Assembly: GCA_016838885.1 (NCBI GenBank)
Contig: JAEKNW010000284.1
Coordinates: 1-37,229, forward strand
Reading direction: 5' to 3'
DNA from: Candidatus Cloacimonadota bacterium
GTDB taxonomy: Bacteria > Cloacimonadota > Cloacimonadia > Cloacimonadales > JAFGVF01
DNA: 37,229 bases
This document shows, piece by piece, positions 17,389-24,612 of this stretch (its first letter is position 1; every line of letters begins with the position of its first letter). The position numbers and the translations under genes were made by a program. Below the pieces are notes generated by a model, which did no database searches, was not told where the DNA came from, and was given only the letters and a program-made list of their open reading frames with translations.

Positions 17389-19544
17389 TGAGAAGATTTT
17401 TCCTCACTCTCACCCTGATAATCTCTTTAGCATCTCTAAAAGCAGAAGATCTTAAGATTGGCTTGGCTTTAAGTGGAGGAGGTGCACGAGGCTTAGCGCA
17501 TATTGGTTTACTCAAGGTTATTGATGAAGTTGGACTCGAAGTAGATTATATTTCAGGGACCTCTTTTGGAGCTTTGATAGGAGCAATGTATTCTTTAGGC
17601 TATTCTGGGGAGGAGATTGAGGAAATTTTTCTTAAATTCGATTTTAGAAGTCAGATAAATGATTCTATAAATCGCGATGAACTCTTTATTGGTGAAAAGA
17701 GATGGTTAGATTATGGGGCTATAGATTTAACAATTAATAGTGATTTATCTTTAGATATTCCCATCTCTATCCTCTCTGGTAACAATATGTTGCAAAAGTT
17801 AGCAACTTACCTTAATAGAGGGATTTATTATCAGAATTTTGATGAATTTCCTATTCCCTTTAGGTGTAATGCTACTAATTTAACTAGCGGAGAAAGTGAA
17901 ACATTTAGTAAGGGGAACTTAATCGATGCCGTCAGGGCTTCAATGGCTTTCCCAACCTTGCTAGAGCCTTTTGAAGTTGAGGGAAAACTATATGTTGATG
18001 GTGGAGTAAAAGATAATCTCCCTGTCCAAGTCTTGATTGATATGGGAGCTAATTACATCTTAGCCAGTAAAGCTAATACTCCTCTAAAAGATAAAAATGA
18101 ATGTCAGGATTTCTTAGCAATCTTGAATCAGACCATCAATATCAATATGAATGTTTGGGTAGAGCAGTCAATTGAAAAATCAGATTTAGTCCTTTCTCCT
18201 CCCTTGAACAGCTTCAGCAATGGCAGTTTTGATGATATGGAAGAGATTATTCGCTTAGGGGAAGAGGAAGCTAGAAATAATATTGCAGAATTAATCAGAC
18301 TTCAAGAAGGTCAATCGCCTGCTAAACCTAGCAAACAGGTTTTTACCCTACCCAATAAAATCTTTGTTAATAATATTACTATCTCTGGTAATAATGATAT
18401 TCATAGTACCAAAGTCAAACTCTACTCAGGCTTAACAAATAGAAATTACTATACTTATGAAGATATTCTAGAAGCCACTTTAAAGTGCTATAATACTAAA
18501 TTCTTTCACTGGGTTTATCCTAAACTTAGTTATGATAAGGGAAAATACAATTTAGAAATTGTAATCAAAGAAAAAGGAAGAAGCTTTGTTAGTTTTGATG
18601 CTATCTATGATACCTCAGATGATTTAGTAGCCCGAGTAACAACCACCATGAATAATGTGGTCCAGAAAAATTCTAAGCTAATCACCAGTCTTCAATTAGG
18701 AGGTGTTAACTCCCTAATCTTTGATTATGTTAAAAACTTTGGTGATTTGTACGGAGCATATTATCGTGCCTTTCCTTATCTTGAAGAAGTTAAACTTTAT
18801 AACTACAACTTTGAAGGTAACAAAAGTAGTAGAATCAAGAAACTTGAATATGGTTTAAACTTAGGTGTAGGTTTCTTCATTAAAGATATTTTAGTAGGTG
18901 AAGCTTATGCTTTCGGCTATAGATCAAGTCTTTATCAAGATGTTGCTGAATTAGAGTTACCTCAAAGAAAGTTCAAAGCTTTCGGGATTGGAGTTAAAGC
19001 ATATCACGAAAGTGTTGATGACTTATATTTTCCTAAATCTGGTAACAAGTTTATGATGAGTTACCAAAAAGCACTTGATAGTCCTTTTACAGAAGAAGAT
19101 TATGAAAAAATTTATATTGAACTCTTTAAAGCCTTTCCTTTGAGAGAAAACCTCTCTCTCCATGCAGGAATTGATTCCGGTGTCTTTCGTAATGCCTTCC
19201 TGGGAATCTTATTTACCCCCTTCGAGATTGGAGGAATTGATTCTTTTACCGGTATGGATAAACATAGCCTAAATGAAGAAGGTTACCAAATTAACCGTTT
19301 AGGTCTTCAATATGACTATAGAAATAAATATTTTATTAATATTAGTGGACAGTTTCTTTATAAAGGAGAATTAAAGAAGTCCGGTCAATCTTTATCCTCA
19401 CAAAAGGTTTTAGATTTAAGTCTGGGCTATAAAACTCCTCTGGGGCCTCTAAGAATTACAGTTTCTCATGATCTCGAATCTACTATTAACTATTATTTAG
19501 CTTTCGGATTTACCAAAGATATTTTTAAATTTTCAAGACATTAA
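17388..19544 (+). CDS. Patatin-like phospholipase with POTRA and outer-membrane barrel (type Vd-like)
   Basis: 718-residue outer-membrane protein. Signal peptide about 1-19 (ends LKAE). The patatin domain (about 22-300) has the oxyanion loop SGGGARG (29-35), nucleophile Ser59 in GTSFG, and catalytic Asp204 in VDGGVKDNLP, so the Ser-Asp dyad is intact. Around 325-395 (NKIFVNNITISGNNDIHSTK ... LEIVIKEKG) is a POTRA-like domain. The rest is rich in alternating aromatic/polar strands and ends LAFGFTKDIFKFSRH, typical of a BamA-superfamily beta-barrel with C-terminal aromatic strand. This is the PlpD/type Vd architecture, predicting a lipase exposed or released at the surface. It is coupled to the LiaF-like gene by a 1-nt overlap. 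Confidence 0.9.
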   Translation: MRRFFLTLTLIISLASLKAEDLKIGLALSGGGARGLAHIGLLKVIDEVGLEVDYISGTSFGALIGAMYSLGYSGEEIEEIFLKFDFRSQINDSINRDELFIGEKRWLDYGAIDLTINSDLSLDIPISILSGNNMLQKLATYLNRGIYYQNFDEFPIPFRCNATNLTSGESETFSKGNLIDAVRASMAFPTLLEPFEVEGKLYVDGGVKDNLPVQVLIDMGANYILASKANTPLKDKNECQDFLAILNQTININMNVWVEQSIEKSDLVLSPPLNSFSNGSFDDMEEIIRLGEEEARNNIAELIRLQEGQSPAKPSKQVFTLPNKIFVNNITISGNNDIHSTKVKLYSGLTNRNYYTYEDILEATLKCYNTKFFHWVYPKLSYDKGKYNLEIVIKEKGRSFVSFDAIYDTSDDLVARVTTTMNNVVQKNSKLITSLQLGGVNSLIFDYVKNFGDLYGAYYRAFPYLEEVKLYNYNFEGNKSSRIKKLEYGLNLGVGFFIKDILVGEAYAFGYRSSLYQDVAELELPQRKFKAFGIGVKAYHESVDDLYFPKSGNKFMMSYQKALDSPFTEEDYEKIYIELFKAFPLRENLSLHAGIDSGVFRNAFLGILFTPFEIGGIDSFTGMDKHSLNEEGYQINRLGLQYDYRNKYFINISGQFLYKGELKKSGQSLSSQKVLDLSLGYKTPLGPLRITVSHDLESTINYYLAFGFTKDIFKFSRH

Positions 19545-19553
19545 GGAGTAAGG

Positions 19554-20537
19554 ATGATTCCTGTAATTGATCTTCACGCTGATACTTATATGAAAAAAGA
19601 TATTTTTAATACTCTTCCCTGGATTAGAAAAGCCTACTTCAAACTACCATCAGATCAGGATAAGGAAGTGCAATTTTCAGAAGATATTACTACTGAAACA
19701 ATTATTAAAGGCAATGTTAGAATTCAAACCCAATCTCTCTTCATTGGTCAATTAGGCATCACCAATCCACTACACAATGGCTTAAAAATGCTAGCCAATA
19801 TCAAGCGCGATATCAAGGCTAACCCCAGTCTATACCAATACTATTCAATTGATGATTATTACCATAACAAAGATAAATATGGAAATTTAATCTCTATTGA
19901 AGGATTAGAATTAATTGCTAATGATTTGGATATGTTAGACATTTTTTATGAATTAGGGGTGAGGATATTGGCTCCAACTTGGAATAGAGCCTTACCCTAT
20001 GTTGGCTCAGCTGTGGAACCCTATGGTATTCTGGATAAAGGAAGACTCTTAGCTGATAAAATCAACGAGTTAAATCTGATTTTCGATGTTTCTCATATCT
20101 CAGATCAAGGTTTCTGGGATTATTTAGATATCCTGGAAGTGCCTATCATAGCCTCCCATTCTAATTATAGAAAAGTCGTCCCCCATGAAAGAAATCTTTC
20201 CGAAGATATGATCAAAGAAATTGATGATAGGGGTGGAGTTATGGGCTTGAATTTCTATCCCGGCTTTATGGAAACTTCACAGATAAAAATATATCCGGAT
20301 TACCCCACCGGCTATTCTGCTATTTATAATATGTTAGATGCTGTAGTCTCAGACTTTGGTGATGATGTTCTTGCCTTCGGTTCTGATTTTGATGGTATCT
20401 CAAAATACTTAGATGGTGTTAAAAATCCCAGCTTCTACCAAGATTTTGCTGTATTCCTTAGAGAAAGAAATGTCTCAGAAACTACTATTGAAAAACTCTT
20501 CTATAAAAATGCTCTTCGTGTACTAGAAATGATCTAG
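19554..20537 (+). CDS. Membrane dipeptidase (peptidase family M19)
   Basis: 327-residue zinc-dependent dipeptidase (renal dipeptidase family). All expected ligands are visible: His8 and Asp10 (DLHADT), bridging Glu116 (SIEGLE), His181 (DVSH), His202 (ASHSN), with acidic Asp278 in FGSDFDG. No signal peptide, so probably cytoplasmic despite the family name. AAGGAG is 5 nt before the ATG and overlaps the upstream stop region; spacing to the patatin gene is 9 nt, so it is in the same operon. It probably hydrolyses dipeptides; the exact substrate is unknown. Confidence 0.93.
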   Translation: MIPVIDLHADTYMKKDIFNTLPWIRKAYFKLPSDQDKEVQFSEDITTETIIKGNVRIQTQSLFIGQLGITNPLHNGLKMLANIKRDIKANPSLYQYYSIDDYYHNKDKYGNLISIEGLELIANDLDMLDIFYELGVRILAPTWNRALPYVGSAVEPYGILDKGRLLADKINELNLIFDVSHISDQGFWDYLDILEVPIIASHSNYRKVVPHERNLSEDMIKEIDDRGGVMGLNFYPGFMETSQIKIYPDYPTGYSAIYNMLDAVVSDFGDDVLAFGSDFDGISKYLDGVKNPSFYQDFAVFLRERNVSETTIEKLFYKNALRVLEMI

Positions 20538-20545
20538 GACTAGCC

Positions 20546-21103
20546 ATGAAGAGATGTCAATGGTGCTTATCAGACCCAAGCTATATTAAATATCACGATG
20601 AAGAGTGGGGAAGACCTATTAAAGATGATCAAAAATTGTTTGAGTTTTTAGTCCTAGAATCTATGCAAGCAGGACTAAGCTGGCTTACTATTCTCAAGAA
20701 AAGAGAGAATTTTAGACAAGCCTTTGCAAATTTTGATATAGAAAAAGTTGCTAAGTTTGATGAAGAAGATGTTAATATTTTACTTCAAAACCCTGGTATT
20801 ATTCGTAATAAACTCAAAATTCGAGCTGCTATCAATAATGCCCAAAGAATCTTAGAAGTCCAAAGAGAATTTTCGTCTTTCTCCAACTACATCTGGTCCT
20901 ATGTCCATAACAAACCTATTATCAATAACTTTACAGAACTCCACCAAATACCGGCATCAACCCCTCTCTCTGATCTGATATCCAAAGATCTTAAGAAAAG
21001 AGGATTCAAATTTATCGGCACTACTATCATCTACTCCTTCATGCAAGCAGTGGGGATGGTCAATGATCATGTGGTTGACTGCTTTACAAGAGATCCTGAA
21101 TGA
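20546..21103 (+). CDS. tag: DNA-3-methyladenine glycosylase I
   Basis: 185-residue base-excision repair enzyme removing 3-methyladenine. MKRCQWCLSD...YHDEEWGRP is the family opening. The zinc-binding residues of E. coli Tag are at the same numbers: Cys4, His17, His175, Cys179. LESMQAGLSWLTILKKRENF and FKFIGTTIIYSFMQAVGMVNDH are diagnostic. It is the last gene of the LiaF-patatin-dipeptidase-tag cluster, 8 nt after the dipeptidase. The ribosome-binding site is weak (AGGA inside the upstream stop region), so translation may depend on coupling. Confidence 0.96.
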   Translation: MKRCQWCLSDPSYIKYHDEEWGRPIKDDQKLFEFLVLESMQAGLSWLTILKKRENFRQAFANFDIEKVAKFDEEDVNILLQNPGIIRNKLKIRAAINNAQRILEVQREFSSFSNYIWSYVHNKPIINNFTELHQIPASTPLSDLISKDLKKRGFKFIGTTIIYSFMQAVGMVNDHVVDCFTRDPE

Positions 21104-21563
21104 AACCAGATATAGAGCCCGTATGCCTCGTTAGAGGCGGGGTGTTCAAATAAAAAAGAAGAAGAAGATCCTTAACACAGAGTTACACAGAGGGCAAGAG
21201 GAGTTTCACAGAGTTTTAAGAGAAGAAATGGCCACCGAAAACACTGAATACACCGAAAAGAAAGAAGAGTTTTTACACGAAATATACTTTGGTTGAATCG
21301 TTTATTTGTTGAACTGTTGAATTGTTGATTTAACCCAAATAATGCATTTTCATCCCTTCGGGATTTTTAAGAATTTCCAAGCTATCGCTTGGAAGCGGAT
21401 GTGGGCATCCACACTCCCAGCAAAGAGGCAATATAACTAATAAGCAAATATTTTAAAATTCAAGAAAACCATAAGATAGGCAATAAACTAAGTTATATGA
21501 AAAAGTGGCTTGATGTCAGCACAGTCTCCTTTCCCATCTGAAAAAATTTCAGATAAATAATCC
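21104..21563. repeat. Repeat-filled intergenic region (CACAGAG words and short palindromes)
   Basis: 21136-21149 is GCCTCGTTAGAGGC. 21172-21290 repeats the word order of 1800-1989 (ACACAGAGTTACACAGAGGG, TTTCACAGAGTTTTAAGAGA, CACCGAAAACACTGA). About 21309-21330 is a degenerate TTGTTGAA tract. At 21331-21348 TTTAACCCAAATAATGCA matches one terminus of the 13238 element. Next come ATCCCTTCGGGAT, CCAAGC/GCTTGG and GGATG..CATCC hairpins, then a diverged copy of the 2937-3063 repeat (about 21416-21490). No gene seen. Confidence 0.75.
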
Positions 21564-21592
21564 TTGACTACAAAAGCTATTATAAATATCCT
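21564..21592 (+). promoter_or_regulatory. Promoter of the kdsA-kdsC-lptC-lptA operon
   Basis: TTGACT (21564-21569), 17-nt spacer, TATCCT (21587-21592), 57 nt before the kdsA ATG at 21621. This TTG could be read as a start codon of an extended ORF, but it is better explained as the -35 box. Confidence 0.6.
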
Positions 21593-21620
21593 AATACAAG
21601 ATCATAATAAGGAAACGAAA

Positions 21621-22415
21621 ATGTATAATAAGTTGAAACAAAGTGAGAATTTCTTTCTGCTTGCCGGACCTTGTGTCATAGAATCAGAAGCGATTATGTA
21701 TAGAACAGCAGAGGAGTTAAAGAGGATAACAGAGAAATTTGATATTCCCTTTATCTTTAAAGCTTCTTATAAGAAAGCAAATCGGACTTCATTAGATTCA
21801 TATACAGGTGTGGGTTTAGAAGAGGGTTTGAAAATTCTTGCTAAGATTAAGCATGATTTCCAAGTAGCCATAGTTACAGATATTCATGAGACATGGGAAG
21901 TTAAGTCTGTAGCAGAAGTAGCAGATATCATCCAAATCCCGGCATTTTTATCACGTCAGACAGATCTTTTAGTAGAATCTGGGAAGAGTGGTAGAATAGT
22001 TAATATAAAAAAAGCTCAATTCATGGCAGGTGAAGATATTATAACAGCCTCAGAAAAGGTTGCTTCTACGGGGAATGATAAAATTCTCTTAACAGAGAGG
22101 GGGACTTCCTTTGGTTATCATAACTTAGTTGTTGATTTTCGTAATTTTGCTATAATGAGTGGGGCAGGTTATCCGGTGGTCTATGATGTAACTCATTCTT
22201 TACAACAGCCTTCAATTGGTAAGATATCGGGTGGAAATCCGGAATACGTTCCTATGATGGCTAAGGCTGCCTTAGCAAGTGGTTATGTAGATGGACTTTT
22301 CATTGAAACCCATCCTGAGCCTCTTTCAGGGCTTAGTGATGCTAAATCTATGTTTCAATTATCTAAGATGGAACAATTAATTACAGAATGTGTGAGGTTA
22401 TGGAATGCAAGATAA
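21621..22415 (+). CDS. kdsA: 3-deoxy-8-phosphooctulonate (KDO-8-P) synthase
   Basis: 264 residues. It condenses PEP and arabinose-5-phosphate into KDO-8-P, the first committed step to the LPS inner-core sugar. The ATG at 21621 is chosen: AAGGA lies 7 nt upstream, and the 19 extra codons to the TTG at 21564 would put a promoter inside the gene. FFLLAGPCVIESE, FKASYKKANRTS, VTDIHE, IQIPAFLSRQTDLL, NIKKAQFMA, ERGTSFGY and DVTHSLQQP are family motifs. Cys18 of AGPCVIES is the metal-ligand Cys of class II (metal-dependent) enzymes; E. coli KdsA has Asn there. It overlaps kdsC by 11 nt. Confidence 0.97.
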   Translation: MYNKLKQSENFFLLAGPCVIESEAIMYRTAEELKRITEKFDIPFIFKASYKKANRTSLDSYTGVGLEEGLKILAKIKHDFQVAIVTDIHETWEVKSVAEVADIIQIPAFLSRQTDLLVESGKSGRIVNIKKAQFMAGEDIITASEKVASTGNDKILLTERGTSFGYHNLVVDFRNFAIMSGAGYPVVYDVTHSLQQPSIGKISGGNPEYVPMMAKAALASGYVDGLFIETHPEPLSGLSDAKSMFQLSKMEQLITECVRLWNAR

Positions 22416-22932
22416 GTTGAGTAAAATTAAAATTGTCTGCTTTGACTGTGATGGGGTCTTAACAGATGGGAAAATTACCTATCTCCAAACAGAAAATAAT
22501 GCTATTTTGGAGCAGAAGTCTTTCTCAGCCAAGGATGGAATGGGAGTAATGATGTTGCATAGAGCAGGTTTAATTACTGCTGTTATCACAGGAAGAAGCT
22601 CGGAGGTATTAAAAAGAAGATGTGCTGATTTAAATATCCGGCATCTATATCAAAATATAGATAGCAAAGGCCAAAAGATGCAAGAATTACTGAATGAATT
22701 GAAGTTGGACTGGGAGAACTTGGCTTATATAGGTGATGATTGGAATGATTATCCAGTCTTATCCCGCGCCGGTTTTGCAGCAACTCCCAATGATGGTGAT
22801 GAAGCTATTAAGCCCTATGTGGATTTTATTGCTAAGAAAGAAGGTGGAAAAGGGGCAGTTAGAGAGATTATCGACATCATTTTAGATGCTCAAGGATTAT
22901 ATGAGAAAGCAATTGAAAAATTTACTATTTAA
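22405..22932 (+). CDS. kdsC: KDO-8-phosphate phosphatase (HAD family)
   Basis: 175 residues. It dephosphorylates KDO-8-P to KDO. It is a C0-type HAD phosphatase with FDCDGVLTDG (nucleophile Asp14, acid Asp16), ITGRSSEVLKRRCADL (motif II region), and YIGDDWNDYPVL (metal-binding Asp pair). KKEGGKGAVREIIDII is the typical KdsC C-terminus. It starts inside kdsA (11-nt overlap) and its end overlaps the lptC-like gene by 32 nt. Confidence 0.95.
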   Translation: MQDKLSKIKIVCFDCDGVLTDGKITYLQTENNAILEQKSFSAKDGMGVMMLHRAGLITAVITGRSSEVLKRRCADLNIRHLYQNIDSKGQKMQELLNELKLDWENLAYIGDDWNDYPVLSRAGFAATPNDGDEAIKPYVDFIAKKEGGKGAVREIIDIILDAQGLYEKAIEKFTI

Positions 22933-23494
22933 TATTCTTCTAATTTCCTTCTTAATTATTGTAGGGTGCGAAACTACTTCACAGCCTTCAACTCTGGAAA
23001 TTGATCAGAATGAACCTGATGAAAACAGTAAGAATGTCGAGCTTAAGAAGTATAATGGTAGCAAATTAGAGTATTTACTTAAAGCCCGAAGTATTACCCG
23101 CTATTACGAAAAGCAGTCAACGATTGCTGATTCTGTCTATATTGTTACAGTAGAAGAAGGGACAGGGATTATAACGACTGTTGTCTGTGATACAACTATC
23201 ATCGATGATAAATCTAATATTATTCGGGGTATCGGGAATGTAGTCTTTAAATATGGGGATATGCGAAGAGTAGAGACAGAGTTAGCCTATTGGGATCGGA
23301 CTCGGGACAGGATTATTTGTCCGGGGGAAGTTGATTTTTGGGATGAGAATACTTATTTGAATGGTTTTAATCTAGAGACTAATTCAAAACTAGAAATGAC
23401 TAGAATGGAAAAAGTTTCAGGACAAGGAGTTGCTGATGAAAAAGCTTTTAGCGATATTTCTAATCGTAATAAGCGCAACAATAGTTCTGAGTAA
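22901..23494 (+). CDS. lptC: LptC-like LPS export lipoprotein
   Basis: About 197-residue lipoprotein related to LptC/DUF1239. The ATG at 22901 is preferred over 22886 because AAGGA (22892-22896) sits just upstream and the protein then begins MRKQLKNLLFNILL. Lipobox IVGC is near Cys23. The body (KARSITRYYEKQSTIADSVY, IRGIGNVVFKYGDMRRVETE, DEVDFW-like and GFNLETN segments) has the strand-rich beta-jellyroll pattern of Lpt bridge proteins. Classical LptC has a transmembrane anchor; lipid anchoring is seen in some FCB homologues (knowledge less firm). It sits directly after kdsC, as in many diderms. It overlaps lptA by 59 nt. Confidence 0.8.
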   Translation: MRKQLKNLLFNILLISFLIIVGCETTSQPSTLEIDQNEPDENSKNVELKKYNGSKLEYLLKARSITRYYEKQSTIADSVYIVTVEEGTGIITTVVCDTTIIDDKSNIIRGIGNVVFKYGDMRRVETELAYWDRTRDRIICPGEVDFWDENTYLNGFNLETNSKLEMTRMEKVSGQGVADEKAFSDISNRNKRNNSSE

Positions 23495-24542
23495 CGAACT
23501 TCTTAGAGATAAGAGCTATAGAATCATAAACTCTGATAATGTTCTTTTAAACAAACATAATGAAAAGTATATTCTCAATATGAATGGGAATGTTAACTTC
23601 TTCTATGGTCAAATTGAGTTTTACTGCGATAAAGGCACTATTGTAGAGGGCAATGAGACTGCTAAACTATTTAATAATGTTGTGGTAAAAAAAGATACAC
23701 TTACTATTACATCAGACTATGCTTTCTATAATAATATTGATGAGATTGTCCAGTTCAGTGGCAATGTTATTGCTTATGAATATGACTTAAACAAGCAGCT
23801 TAAAAGAGAATTTCAGGCAGACACCTTGATTTATAATAAGAAGATTGAGAAGATTATCGCTGCTAAAAATGTCCTAGCCATGGAATATACAGAAAACATC
23901 ACAGCAAAATCCGGATATTTAGAATATAATCGTAATGATGGCTATGGCTTTATGAACATTCAACCTCAGATTGAAAATAAAAAAGATTCTCTGACTATCA
24001 GCTCTGAGAAAATTGAATATTTCGCAGATTTTGATAAAGTTGTTGCTATGTTTAATGTTCATACTAAACTAGCAGAAGCAGATATTTTTAGTAATTTCCT
24101 CATCTACTATAATGAAGAGGGGACTGCTGTTTATACCGGTGATCCTCGTATCGAAACTGAATTCGGTAGAGGAAGTGCTGAGACCTTTAATCTCCTCTTT
24201 GTTGAAAATAAATTAGCCCATGTTGAATTTATTAATAATTGCAGAATAGATTTTGCCTTTGAGGAAGAAAAAGAGTTCACTAATTGGCTTACAGCTGAGA
24301 AAATTGACATCTATTTCAAGAATAAAAATCCTGAATCTATGCTGGCTGAAACCAAAGTAACCTACCAAATAATCTCTGAAGATGAGAAGGAAAATTCTAA
24401 AGACTATTCTAAAAATGTTTCTACTTCTAATAAGCTTGAACTTACCTTCACCGAAGATAACAAAATTGAAGAAATAAGGCAATTTGAAAATATTCAAGGC
24501 TCTTATATATTCAAAAGTGCTAGAAGAAATAACGCTGAATAG
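23436..24542 (+). CDS. LptA/OstA-like LPS transport protein
   Basis: 368-residue exported protein with repeated OstA/LptA beta-jellyroll units. ATG 23436 is chosen over TTG 23430: AAGGAG (23424-23429) is 6 nt before it. Signal peptide about 1-18 (ends IVLSNE). Repeating patterns GNVNFFYGQIEFYCDKGTIV, FNNVVVKKDTLTITSDYAFY, FSGNVIAYEY and TAKSGYLEYNRNDG indicate at least four OstA-type repeats, longer than E. coli LptA (~185). It may be an extended periplasmic bridge, or the N-terminal half of an LptD-like protein without barrel. It is the last gene of the operon. Confidence 0.82.
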   Translation: MKKLLAIFLIVISATIVLSNELLRDKSYRIINSDNVLLNKHNEKYILNMNGNVNFFYGQIEFYCDKGTIVEGNETAKLFNNVVVKKDTLTITSDYAFYNNIDEIVQFSGNVIAYEYDLNKQLKREFQADTLIYNKKIEKIIAAKNVLAMEYTENITAKSGYLEYNRNDGYGFMNIQPQIENKKDSLTISSEKIEYFADFDKVVAMFNVHTKLAEADIFSNFLIYYNEEGTAVYTGDPRIETEFGRGSAETFNLLFVENKLAHVEFINNCRIDFAFEEEKEFTNWLTAEKIDIYFKNKNPESMLAETKVTYQIISEDEKENSKDYSKNVSTSNKLELTFTEDNKIEEIRQFENIQGSYIFKSARRNNAE

Positions 24543-24565
24543 AATTTTTTGAGCGAAACAAAAAA

Positions 24566-24589
24566 AAGGGACTGATTAATCAGTCCCTT
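24566..24589. terminator. Perfect palindromic terminator between convergent genes
   Basis: A 24-bp perfect palindrome, AAGGGACTGATT followed by AATCAGTCCCTT. The A-run just left of it (24560-24567) reads as a U-run on the minus strand, making it a good intrinsic terminator for ppdK. On the plus strand the stem would also stop lptA transcription, but without a U-run. Confidence 0.9.
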
Positions 24590-24612
24590 CCATTTATATG
24601 TTTAGTTATATA

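Noticed and set aside
21564-21620. N-terminal extension of KdsA from a TTG
   Set aside because: The TTG is the -35 box TTGACT; the ATG at 21621 has AAGGA and gives the normal family length.
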